DNA of 64,000 nt from an uncultured Bacteroidia bacterium (lineage in GTDB: Bacteria > Bacteroidota > Bacteroidia > J057 > CALAJH01), in assembly GCA_937922655.1 (NCBI GenBank), contig CALAJH010000011.1, positions 124,001-188,000 of the forward strand, read 5' to 3'. The translations under genes were made by a program, and so were the position numbers. Positions 51,008-59,032 of this stretch are shown in pieces (position 1 is the first letter of the stretch; every line of letters starts with the position of its first letter). Below the pieces are notes generated by a model that saw only the letters and a program-made list of their open reading frames with translations, was not told where the DNA came from and made no database searches.

Positions 51008-52294
51008 ATGAATCTTTGTATTGTTGTCGTAGCGTTATGGTCGTCGGCAATTGGAGGTGTGGCGGCGCAAATTCCCGTTCGGCTTATCGAAACGGAGGCG
51101 TTGGAAATCACGGACAACGCGCGGGGCGACCGTAGTCCAACATGTAACGGCAGATACGTGTTGTGGTCGACCCACGACGGCAAAGACGCGGAAATTATGC
51201 TCATGGACTTGGCTACGCGCCAAATTCGTTCGTTGACCCAAAACGCCGTCGAAGACGTCTCTCCCGCCGCCGGCGAACGATATGCCGTTTGGCTCCGAAA
51301 AAACGGCACGATATTCAAGCCGGTTATATACGATTTTTTGGCGCAAACGGAAAAAGAGGCGACATGGAACGAGCCGGTAAGCGCGATGTTCCCCGCCGTT
51401 CACGAAAATACGGCGGTATGGCAGGCGGGTGATTCGAGTGCGGCGGAAATTTATCTTTACCACATTCCCTCAAAAACCGTTAAACGCTTGACGAAAGACA
51501 ATTTTTACGACGGCAAGCCTTCGATTTGGGGGGAAAATGTCGTATGGAACGCAAGCGCCGCCGGGGACTTTATGGTCATGCATTATTCGCTTAAAGACGG
51601 AAGGACAAAGCGCATTTCGCCTGCGGGCAAGCCGGCTTGGGGCGCGTCGGTTTCGACGACGCATGCCGCTTGGCAATCCGAGGCCGAAACGTTCGTGCTT
51701 TACAATCTTGAGACCCAAAAGACGGAGAAATTCACGGGGGAGACGCCCGTAATGTGGCACGATACGCTGTTGTTTTGCGGGGTTGGGGCAGAACGCGGAA
51801 CGCTGTATTTAATGCGGCTGACGGATATGCAAACGCAAAAAGTCGAGGCCGACGTTAAACAACTTTATGAAACGTGCTTTTGCGGTTCGGCGGCGGTATG
51901 GCGTTACTTCGACGGACGCGACCACGAAATCGGCGGCCTGAAATGGAAAATGCCCGAAACCTCACGCCCGGTCGAAAAGCTCGAAGAAAAGGCCGAAAAA
52001 AACAACGACGTACCCGTCGCGCCGCCGTCTCCTATCGTCGTACAAAAGGCTCCGTCCGCGTTGATTTATCCCAACCCCGCCGACCGTTTGGTATCCGTCA
52101 CGCTGGAGCCGGGCGTGCGGTCGTCGGCTCAGGTTACGCTCTTTTCGTCGGAAGGCAAGGCGGTCAAAAAAGCGCTGGTGCCGCCGTTGCAGACCGAAAC
52201 CTTCGAGCTTTCGCCCACCGCCGCTTCTTATCTCCTAGAAATTAAGGTGGAGGGCCAAACGTATGTCAAGCGGGTATGGGTCAAAAGTCCCTAG
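51008..52294 (+). CDS. Secreted beta-propeller protein with T9SS sorting domain
   Basis: A 428-residue protein. The signal peptide is short (CIVVVALWSSAIGGVAAQ). Six or seven TolB-like blades follow ('RYVLWSTHDGKDAEIMLMDL', 'RYAVWLRKNGTIFKPVIYDF', 'NVVWNASAAGDFMVMHYSLK'), then a Lys/Glu/Pro linker (about 320-350) and a T9SS type A domain (ALIYPNPADRLVSVTLEPG, about 353-428). It is the last gene of the M1-waaA-AhpD unit, 4 bases after the previous stop. The ATG at 51008 fits the signal peptide. The ligand or partner is unknown. Confidence 0.87.
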   Translation: MNLCIVVVALWSSAIGGVAAQIPVRLIETEALEITDNARGDRSPTCNGRYVLWSTHDGKDAEIMLMDLATRQIRSLTQNAVEDVSPAAGERYAVWLRKNGTIFKPVIYDFLAQTEKEATWNEPVSAMFPAVHENTAVWQAGDSSAAEIYLYHIPSKTVKRLTKDNFYDGKPSIWGENVVWNASAAGDFMVMHYSLKDGRTKRISPAGKPAWGASVSTTHAAWQSEAETFVLYNLETQKTEKFTGETPVMWHDTLLFCGVGAERGTLYLMRLTDMQTQKVEADVKQLYETCFCGSAAVWRYFDGRDHEIGGLKWKMPETSRPVEKLEEKAEKNNDVPVAPPSPIVVQKAPSALIYPNPADRLVSVTLEPGVRSSAQVTLFSSEGKAVKKALVPPLQTETFELSPTAASYLLEIKVEGQTYVKRVWVKSP

Positions 52295-52337
52295 CGGCGC
52301 TTTTTTCGCCCCGAGCGTAAGGCACAAAAAAAATTGC

Positions 52338-52345
52338 TAATTTTG
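52338..52345 (+). promoter_or_regulatory. -7 element of the DUF2723-GAF-TPR operon
   Basis: TAATTTTG, 60 bases before the ATG at 52406. Confidence 0.5.
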
Positions 52346-52405
52346 AGCGAATTTTATTAAAGGCAAAACTCGCCCCGGCCCCACGGCACGCGGCAATCGG
52401 AACCC

Positions 52406-55400
52406 ATGGAATACCGGAAAATGAACAACGTCGTAGGCTGGACGGCCTTCGGCATATCGCTTGTGGTATATTTATTGACGGTCGCACCCACGGCCAGCTT
52501 TTGGGACTGCGGAGAATTTATCGCGGTTTCGAACGAGCTTCAGGTGCCTCATCCGCCGGGAGCGCCGATGTATTTATTGTTGGGCCGGTTGTTTGCGATG
52601 TTCGCTCCCGGGCCCGAGAGCGTCGCTTTCATGGTCAATATGCTGAGCGTGGTGGCTTCCGCGTTCACCGCCCTTTTCACCTTCTGGATAGTTACCGCCT
52701 TCGGCAAAAAAATCCTTTCGCCCAACCACGAACCGACGAAAGGACAAACGTTCGCGTTGATGTTTGCCGGTATGGCGGGCGCTTTGGCTTGCACCTTCGC
52801 CGATTCGATATGGTTCAACGCCGTCGAAGCCGAAGTGTACGCTCCGAGCTCGTTTTTTACGGCCATCGTAATCTGGCTGATGATGAAATGGGAAGTCCGT
52901 GCCGACGAACCCGACCATCTCAAATGGATTATCCTCATCGCCTACATGATGGGTCTTTCCATCGGCGTTCACTTGTTGAACCTTTTGGCCATCCCCGCTC
53001 TCGGCGCCATTTACTATTTTCGCAAATACAAATTTACTTGGCCGGGTTTCGGAATCGCGATGGCGATTTCCGTTTTTGCCCTCGGCTTGATTAACTCTTT
53101 TGTTATCAAAAACACGTTCGATCTTGCGTTTGCCTTTGAAAAGTTCTTTACGGGAACGGTGGAATACAACCCCGAAACGGGAAAAGTTGGCAAGGATACG
53201 GGCATGGGAATGCCCTTTGGAACGGGCGCTTTATTGTTTACGGCGCTTTTTATCGGCGCCGTTGGTTTTGGAATTTGGTACAGCCACAAAAAGCAAATCG
53301 TCGCGTTGAATACGGCGCTTTTGTCGTTGGTAATGGTGTATTTGGGTTTGTCTTCTTACACGATGCTCATCATTCGTTCCAACGCCGATACCCCCATTAA
53401 CGAAAACAATCCCTCCAACCTACTCAACTTTGTTTCTTACATGAAACGCGAACAGTACGGGGATTGGCCGTTGTTGAAAGGTCCGATGTACAACGCCCAA
53501 CCCACTCGTCCCCGCTCCGGCGACAAGGGCCAACCCATGTATTACAAATTCCTCACCGACCAAAAAGACCCCAAACTCAACAAAAAATACGTTCTTTACG
53601 ATTACAAACCCGAATACGAATGGGTGGTTCCCGTATACCGAAACGGGGAAATAATCGATACCAAATCCGGCGAAAGGGTCTTTCCCCGAATGCACAGTTC
53701 CTCGCATTACGACGGACGCGGAGCGTACAGTTATAAAAACTTTGTCAAAGACAAAGGCCCGACCGACAGCCCTTACGACGACAATCCCACTTCCGCCGAA
53801 AACCTCAAATTCTTTTGGCAATATCAAGTGGCGTATATGTACATTCGCTACTTTTTATGGAACTTCGTTGGACGCGAAGGCGACGAACAAGGGCGAATAG
53901 ACGACTGGGAAAGCGGCCTTAACTTTATAAAAACAAGCAAACTTCCCGAACATTTACGCAACGACCCTTACCGCAACCATTATTATTTCTTGCCTTTGAT
54001 ACTCGGTTTGGCGGGACTCTTTTGGCAACTGAAACGTTCCAAACGAGACGCGGCGGTGGTTGGAATGTTGTTTTTCTTTACGGGCTTGGCCATCATCTTA
54101 TATCTAAACCAAACGCCGTCTCAACCTCGTGAAAGGGATTATTCGTATGCCGGCAGTTTTCAAACTTTTTGTATTTGGATAGGATTGGGCGTCTTGGCGT
54201 TATACGAGTTTTTGCAACAACGCCTCAAACTTAAAGACGAAACGGCGGCTTATGCATCGGGAATTGCACTCTTGATTCCGATACAAATGGGCGTGGAAAA
54301 TTGGAAAGACCATTCCCGCGCGGGTAATTACGTCGCGCCCGACTCCGCAAGAAACATGTTGGAGTCTTGCGCCAAAGACGCCATCATTTTTACCAACGGC
54401 GACAACGATACCTTTCCTTTGTGGTATCTCCAAGAAGTCGAAGGCGTTCGCACCGACGTTCGAATCATTAACCTTAGCCTCATCAACACCGATTGGTATT
54501 GCCATCAACTCAAACAGTCCTACAACGGCGCCCTTCCCGTACCATTAACCCTTCCCGAAACGGAATACATGGGCGAGGTAAACGGCGTTAAGTATCTTTC
54601 CCCCCGAGACCGAGGCTACGACCCCGCCACCGGAACAATTACTTTGACCCTTCCCGTCAATAAACAACAACTCGTTGCCGACGGATTGATTCCCGCCAAA
54701 GATTCGTCGAGAATCGAAAGTCCGATGATTTGGCGCATCAAGGCACGCGGCGGAAAAGACAACAAATACCTGCAAAAACAGGACGTAATGATTATCAACC
54801 TCTTGGAAAACATTGCCAAAGACGGTTGGAAACGCCCGTTCTATTTTGCGATAACCATTCCCTCGTCGAGCTTTTTGTCGCTCGAAGAATATTTCCAACT
54901 CGAAGGTATGGCCACAAGGGTTTTGCCTTTACGTACCCCCGGACGTGCCGAAAGAGTCAATAAAGAAGCAATGTACGAAAACCTGACGAAAAAATATTGG
55001 TACCGCGGTTTGGACGACCCGTCGGTTTTTTACGATTCGAACATTCGCCGCATGACCGGAAACACGCGCCACAACTTTATCCGTTTGGCTACGGCTTATA
55101 TCGACGATATGCGCGAACTTCAAGCGACGGACAGCCTCAATCCCGCCATCGCCGAATATAAAAAACGGGCCGTGGAACTCGTTGAAATGGCCGACAAAAA
55201 GATTTCCGACCAAGCCATCCGCACCGAATCTTATTATTTCGCCCAATACGCTCGGATTTTGGCCGAGGCCGGAGAAAAAGAAAAAGCCAAAGTCTTTTTG
55301 AAAAAAGCCCGCGAACGCGCCCTCGAAGATTTGACTACCGACAAAGATTTCCTCAAAGTCGAAATCGGAAACCGCAATTTGGACGTTTACACCTTGCAAA

Positions 55401-55528
55401 TCGTTTTCATGCTTTGTCTGGAAGAATTTAACGACATGGAAACGGCCAAAGCCGTGGCGCAAGACTTTGAAAAATTCACCGGTTCCGCACAGCTCAATCA
55501 AGAACTCAAACGCAGAAACGTCAAATAG
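52406..55528 (+). CDS. DUF2723 family membrane protein (TMEM260-like GT-C glycosyltransferase)
   Basis: A 1040-residue protein. The conserved first loop reads TASFWDCGEFIAVSNELQVP with HPPGAPMYLLLGR, which corresponds to the D/E and HPPGYP motif of the human O-mannosyltransferase TMEM260. About ten to twelve membrane helices fill residues 10-380 and 530-620, and a large periplasmic part with 'ITFTNGDNDTFPLWYLQEVE'-like text follows (about 650-1040). The C terminus is helical and TPR-like (about 900-1040). It probably transfers a lipid-linked sugar to exported proteins. An ATG five codons downstream is also possible. It is the first gene of the operon. Confidence 0.88.
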   Translation: MEYRKMNNVVGWTAFGISLVVYLLTVAPTASFWDCGEFIAVSNELQVPHPPGAPMYLLLGRLFAMFAPGPESVAFMVNMLSVVASAFTALFTFWIVTAFGKKILSPNHEPTKGQTFALMFAGMAGALACTFADSIWFNAVEAEVYAPSSFFTAIVIWLMMKWEVRADEPDHLKWIILIAYMMGLSIGVHLLNLLAIPALGAIYYFRKYKFTWPGFGIAMAISVFALGLINSFVIKNTFDLAFAFEKFFTGTVEYNPETGKVGKDTGMGMPFGTGALLFTALFIGAVGFGIWYSHKKQIVALNTALLSLVMVYLGLSSYTMLIIRSNADTPINENNPSNLLNFVSYMKREQYGDWPLLKGPMYNAQPTRPRSGDKGQPMYYKFLTDQKDPKLNKKYVLYDYKPEYEWVVPVYRNGEIIDTKSGERVFPRMHSSSHYDGRGAYSYKNFVKDKGPTDSPYDDNPTSAENLKFFWQYQVAYMYIRYFLWNFVGREGDEQGRIDDWESGLNFIKTSKLPEHLRNDPYRNHYYFLPLILGLAGLFWQLKRSKRDAAVVGMLFFFTGLAIILYLNQTPSQPRERDYSYAGSFQTFCIWIGLGVLALYEFLQQRLKLKDETAAYASGIALLIPIQMGVENWKDHSRAGNYVAPDSARNMLESCAKDAIIFTNGDNDTFPLWYLQEVEGVRTDVRIINLSLINTDWYCHQLKQSYNGALPVPLTLPETEYMGEVNGVKYLSPRDRGYDPATGTITLTLPVNKQQLVADGLIPAKDSSRIESPMIWRIKARGGKDNKYLQKQDVMIINLLENIAKDGWKRPFYFAITIPSSSFLSLEEYFQLEGMATRVLPLRTPGRAERVNKEAMYENLTKKYWYRGLDDPSVFYDSNIRRMTGNTRHNFIRLATAYIDDMRELQATDSLNPAIAEYKKRAVELVEMADKKISDQAIRTESYYFAQYARILAEAGEKEKAKVFLKKARERALEDLTTDKDFLKVEIGNRNLDVYTLQIVFMLCLEEFNDMETAKAVAQDFEKFTGSAQLNQELKRRNVK

Positions 55529-55534
55529 AAGGTC

Positions 55535-56857
55535 ATGTTCAAGTGGTTAAAGCCGTACATCGAGGCGGGTATTCGTCCCGAAATGTCCGTAGACGTTCAG
55601 CGCAAAATCCGTTTGGGCAACGGCATGGCTTTGATTTTTGCGCTTGCATCCGTTCGAATGACGTTGACGGGCGATTCGGTGGTTACCGCTTTTCACGTTT
55701 CTGTTATATTCATGTTTTTGATTACCCCGGTGTTTTCGATGCGCGGATGGTACAACTTTACTCGGGTTTGGTTGTCGTTTTGGATGACGTTTATCATTTG
55801 GGCGGTTCATTCTTTTGCGGCCAAAACCCCCGACGATTTTGTTTCCATCAATGGCTACGTACTTTTGGCGTGTTGTACCTGCCTTCCTTTTATCTTTTTC
55901 GATTTTTCCGAAAGACAATATATGCCGGTGGTATTTTTGCCGATTGTGGCGGGTTTTGCCACCAAAACATGGTTTACGGGCATGGCCTATCCCGCCGTTT
56001 CCGAAAACTTTTATCAGGTTATCAATCGATGGGAGGAAATCCGCAATACGGCTATATCCTTGGCGTTTGTCCTCTCGCTTTCTTTTGGGTATCTGCAAAG
56101 CATTAACGCCAAGGGTCGAGTTGAAATTTCAAAATTAATAGCCGAGATAGAAATCCAAAAGAAACTGTTGGCGGACAAAGAGGCGGCCCTTCTTCAACAG
56201 CAAGAAGAAATCAAGTCGGTGGACGAAGCCAACCAATTGGCTTTTGCCGAAATCGAAAAACAAAACCAAGAACTGGAAAAAGCCAAAAAAGAACTGGAGC
56301 GGGTGGGTATGGAATTAACTATGCGGCGAAAAGAAATGGACGAAACCCAACGACTCGAACAACATCTCAATGATTTCAACGCCGTTATTCGCGACAATTT
56401 TCTTAAAAGTCCGGCGGTGTTTTACGATCAAAATCTTCGCAAACTTGTAGAATTCTTGGATGCGGCGCAAGGTGTGATGTTCGTTACCGTCAAAGACAAC
56501 GACGGCGTCAAACTCAAAGCCGTAGCCGCGTATGCCTATCACGCCGACGTTAAAATGATTAAAACCATTGCGCCCGGAGACGGATTGGTCGGTCAGGCGT
56601 ATAAGTCGGCCCGCACGTTTTATTTCGACCGCATGCCCGTCAATACCTTTGAAATCAAAAGCGCATTTGCGGCGGTGCAACCTTTTGCCACCGTGGTGCA
56701 ACCGCTGATTGACAACGTTCAAGTTCGCGGTGTGATACAGCTGGCTTTGACCCGTCCGTTGGAAGACTGGGAACGCGCTTTTTTGGATAAGTACTCGGGA
56801 CAATTGGCGGCGGCAATTGCGGGCGTTCAAACAAGAATTTTGGAACGGGCGGCGTGA
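55535..56857 (+). CDS. Membrane protein with coiled coil and GAF domain
   Basis: A 440-residue protein. Five to six membrane helices (about 30-190) are followed by a coiled coil ('EIQKKLLADKEAALLQQQEE', about 205-270) and a GAF domain (about 285-435, 'AAQGVMFVTVKDNDGVKLKA', 'APGDGLVGQAYKSARTFYFD', 'VVQPLIDNVQVRGVIQLALT'). No kinase, cyclase or phosphatase domain follows, so its output is probably through protein contact. A good ribosome binding site (AGAAGG) precedes the ATG, 6 bases after the DUF2723 stop. It resembles the sensory half of a GAF-coupled receptor. Ligand unknown. Confidence 0.85.
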   Translation: MFKWLKPYIEAGIRPEMSVDVQRKIRLGNGMALIFALASVRMTLTGDSVVTAFHVSVIFMFLITPVFSMRGWYNFTRVWLSFWMTFIIWAVHSFAAKTPDDFVSINGYVLLACCTCLPFIFFDFSERQYMPVVFLPIVAGFATKTWFTGMAYPAVSENFYQVINRWEEIRNTAISLAFVLSLSFGYLQSINAKGRVEISKLIAEIEIQKKLLADKEAALLQQQEEIKSVDEANQLAFAEIEKQNQELEKAKKELERVGMELTMRRKEMDETQRLEQHLNDFNAVIRDNFLKSPAVFYDQNLRKLVEFLDAAQGVMFVTVKDNDGVKLKAVAAYAYHADVKMIKTIAPGDGLVGQAYKSARTFYFDRMPVNTFEIKSAFAAVQPFATVVQPLIDNVQVRGVIQLALTRPLEDWERAFLDKYSGQLAAAIAGVQTRILERAA

Positions 56858-58371
56858 TGGTTTGGTCGGTTTTCTTTTTTGCGTTATCGCTCTTTGCCCA
56901 GAACGAGGCCGCCGTCGAAAACTACATGGAGGCGGTCAAACGTTATCGCGCGGGCGACAAAACCGGGGCCTTGCAAGCGTTTAATTTGGCCGTGGACGCG
57001 GCGCCCGACAACCACGAAATTCTTTACAACCGGGGAAACCTACGCGTCGAACTTGGCGATAAAGCCGGCGCTTTGGACGACTACAACCGTGCCATTGCCG
57101 CCAAACCCGATTACCCCCTTGCCTACAACAATCGCGCAAACCTTAAACTCCAACAAGGCTTGGAAAACGAGGCTTTCGACGACTACAACAAAGCCATCGA
57201 ACTTAAAGCCGACTTCGCCGACGCTTACTTCGGACGCGGTAAAATCAAAAAAAGCCGACAACTCTATGGCGAGGCCATGGCCGACTTCGACAAAGCCCTG
57301 CAACTCAATCCCAAACTCCTGCCCTGTTACACCGCCCGCGGACTTCTAAAATTGGAGCGCGACGATTTGCCCGGCGCGGAAAAAGATTTTACCGCCGTCA
57401 TCGACAGAAAAAACGACGCGGCCGAAGCCTATTTCAATCGAGGCAACGTTCGTCATAAATTGGGCAACAAAGCCGGCGCCATGAACGACTACGACCGGGC
57501 GTTACTGCTCAAAAACATGAACTATCCCGAGGCTTTTTACAACCGCGCCGTTCTAAAAACCGAATCGGGCGATAAAGATGGGGCGATGAACGATTTAAAT
57601 TATTCCATCGCACAAAAAAACGACCATGCCCCGTCCTACTTTGCACGCGGTCGTTTGTTCTACGACAAAGGCGAATTTGAGTCGGCGTTGAAGGATTACC
57701 ATCGCGCTTTGGAAATCGACCCCGATTTCGCCGAAGTTTACAACAGCCGAGGCATGATTCTTAAAGACAAAGGCGACCGCGCCGGCGCCCTCAAAGATTT
57801 TGAGAAAGCCGTCGAACTCAAACCCAATTTTGCCGAAGCTCATTTTAACTTCGGACTCTTAAAATTTGAAATGGGCGACAAAAAAGCCGCGATGGAACAT
57901 TTCAACGACGCAATCGACTTGCGTCCCAACTACGCTTTGGCTTACGCCAACCGCGCCATTGTTAAAGTTGCCATCGGCGATAAAACCGGCGCCGAAGCCG
58001 ACTACAACAAAGCCCTCGAAATCGCTCCTTCCGCCGACACTTATTACAATCGCGGCAACTTAAAACTTGATTTGCAAAACTATCTCGGCGCCATCGAAGA
58101 TTATTCCCGTGCCATCGAACTGAACAATCAACACGCCGAGGCGTATTGCAGTAGGGGAATTGCCCGACAATACTTGAAACAGTCCAACGAAGCCCTTTTC
58201 GATTACAACCGCGCCATCGAACTTAAAGCCGACTTCGCCGACGCTTACTATCATCGGGGACTGTTGAAAAACGACCGCGGCGACCGCGACGGCGGTTGCG
58301 CAGACCTCAAAACCGCCGCCAAACTCGGAGAACCCCAAGCACAAGAAGCCGTCGCCGGACTTTGCCGGTAA
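56857..58371 (+). CDS. Secreted tetratricopeptide repeat protein with 14 TPRs
   Basis: A 504-residue protein. A short signal peptide (MVWSVFFFALSLFAQ) is followed by about 14 TPR units of 34 residues with pattern AYxNRGxxKxxxGDxxGAxxDYxxAIExxPxx, filling the chain to the end. TPR superhelices hold partner proteins, here in the periplasm. The ATG at 56857 overlaps the GAF gene by one base (TGATG); a GTG one codon upstream is also possible. Units 3/4 and 13/14 share a 37-base identical segment (57193-57229 and 58213-58249). Function unknown; operon context links it to DUF2723. Confidence 0.9.
   Translation: MVWSVFFFALSLFAQNEAAVENYMEAVKRYRAGDKTGALQAFNLAVDAAPDNHEILYNRGNLRVELGDKAGALDDYNRAIAAKPDYPLAYNNRANLKLQQGLENEAFDDYNKAIELKADFADAYFGRGKIKKSRQLYGEAMADFDKALQLNPKLLPCYTARGLLKLERDDLPGAEKDFTAVIDRKNDAAEAYFNRGNVRHKLGNKAGAMNDYDRALLLKNMNYPEAFYNRAVLKTESGDKDGAMNDLNYSIAQKNDHAPSYFARGRLFYDKGEFESALKDYHRALEIDPDFAEVYNSRGMILKDKGDRAGALKDFEKAVELKPNFAEAHFNFGLLKFEMGDKKAAMEHFNDAIDLRPNYALAYANRAIVKVAIGDKTGAEADYNKALEIAPSADTYYNRGNLKLDLQNYLGAIEDYSRAIELNNQHAEAYCSRGIARQYLKQSNEALFDYNRAIELKADFADAYYHRGLLKNDRGDRDGGCADLKTAAKLGEPQAQEAVAGLCR
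57193..57229 (+). repeat. First copy of a 37-base exact repeat within the TPR gene
   Basis: Identical to 58213-58249, exactly 1020 bases (10 x 34 codons) apart. It codes for AIELKADFADAY in both places. Confidence 0.9.
58213..58249 (+). repeat. Second copy of the 37-base exact repeat within the TPR gene
   Basis: See 57193-57229. The flanking codons differ, so the identity is local. Confidence 0.9.
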
Positions 58372-58462
58372 TCCATGGTATTCGAAGGGCGTTAAAGCGA
58401 ACGCGACGCGTATCCCAACCAACTGCGTATTCTTCCCCGACAATCATTATATAAACAACGTG

Positions 58463-58492
58463 TTGTCGGAATCGCAATTTTGTTTATTTTTG
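58463..58492 (+). promoter_or_regulatory. Promoter directly before the 177-residue secreted protein gene
   Basis: TTG (58463-58465), 19-base spacer and TATTTTTG (58485-58492). Only 6 bases remain to the ATG at 58499, so the transcript would begin at or near the start codon. Confidence 0.55.
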
Positions 58493-58498
58493 CCGACG

Positions 58499-59032
58499 AT
58501 GAAAATAGCGATACTCTTGGCGGCGTTTGTTTTGACGGCAACCGCGGGTTACGCGCAAAAGCGTAAACCCGCGCCGACCAAAAACGTCGTACCCGCCGCC
58601 GCCAATGCCGCCGCACAATCCGTCGAAGTTCCGCCCTTGATTGCCAAAGGCGCTACCGACGCTTTTGCCCAAGAACTTTCCGAAGCCCTCTCCGACACCG
58701 TAAGCGGTTACGAACGTTTGCGCGACTTGTGCATGACCCAAGACGACGTCAATCGCTTGGTCGAAAAATATCGTGAAAGTATGCCCGAGCTCACGCCCGA
58801 CGAGGTCGAGGTCGCCTTGCTTCAACTTACTTATTACGCCGAAAAAGCGCAGGACGAAGTGTTTTCGCACGCCGCCGTCGGAAAATTTGTTTATCAAAAC
58901 ATCGAATATGAAGAGAAGTTTGGGGTCAAATGGGCAAAAATATCGTTGGCGTCGCCGCGCGGCTATTTGCTGGAAACGGTCGTGGCCGAATTGCCTTCGG
59001 GCTTAAAAATTATGGGCTTGGCGCCGCGCTGA
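58499..59032 (+). CDS. Hypothetical secreted protein
   Basis: A 177-residue protein with signal peptide (MKIAILLAAFVLTATAGYAQ). The mature part starts with a Lys/Pro/Ala stretch and then two helical blocks ('AFAQELSEALSDTVSGYERL', 'VNRLVEKYRESMPELTPDEV', 'EVALLQLTYYAEKAQDEVFS') and a last block 'VYQNIEYEEKFGVKWAKISL'. No family was recognised. The final 103 bases overlap the start of the next gene in another frame, so the two are very likely co-expressed. Confidence 0.72.
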   Translation: MKIAILLAAFVLTATAGYAQKRKPAPTKNVVPAAANAAAQSVEVPPLIAKGATDAFAQELSEALSDTVSGYERLRDLCMTQDDVNRLVEKYRESMPELTPDEVEVALLQLTYYAEKAQDEVFSHAAVGKFVYQNIEYEEKFGVKWAKISLASPRGYLLETVVAELPSGLKIMGLAPR

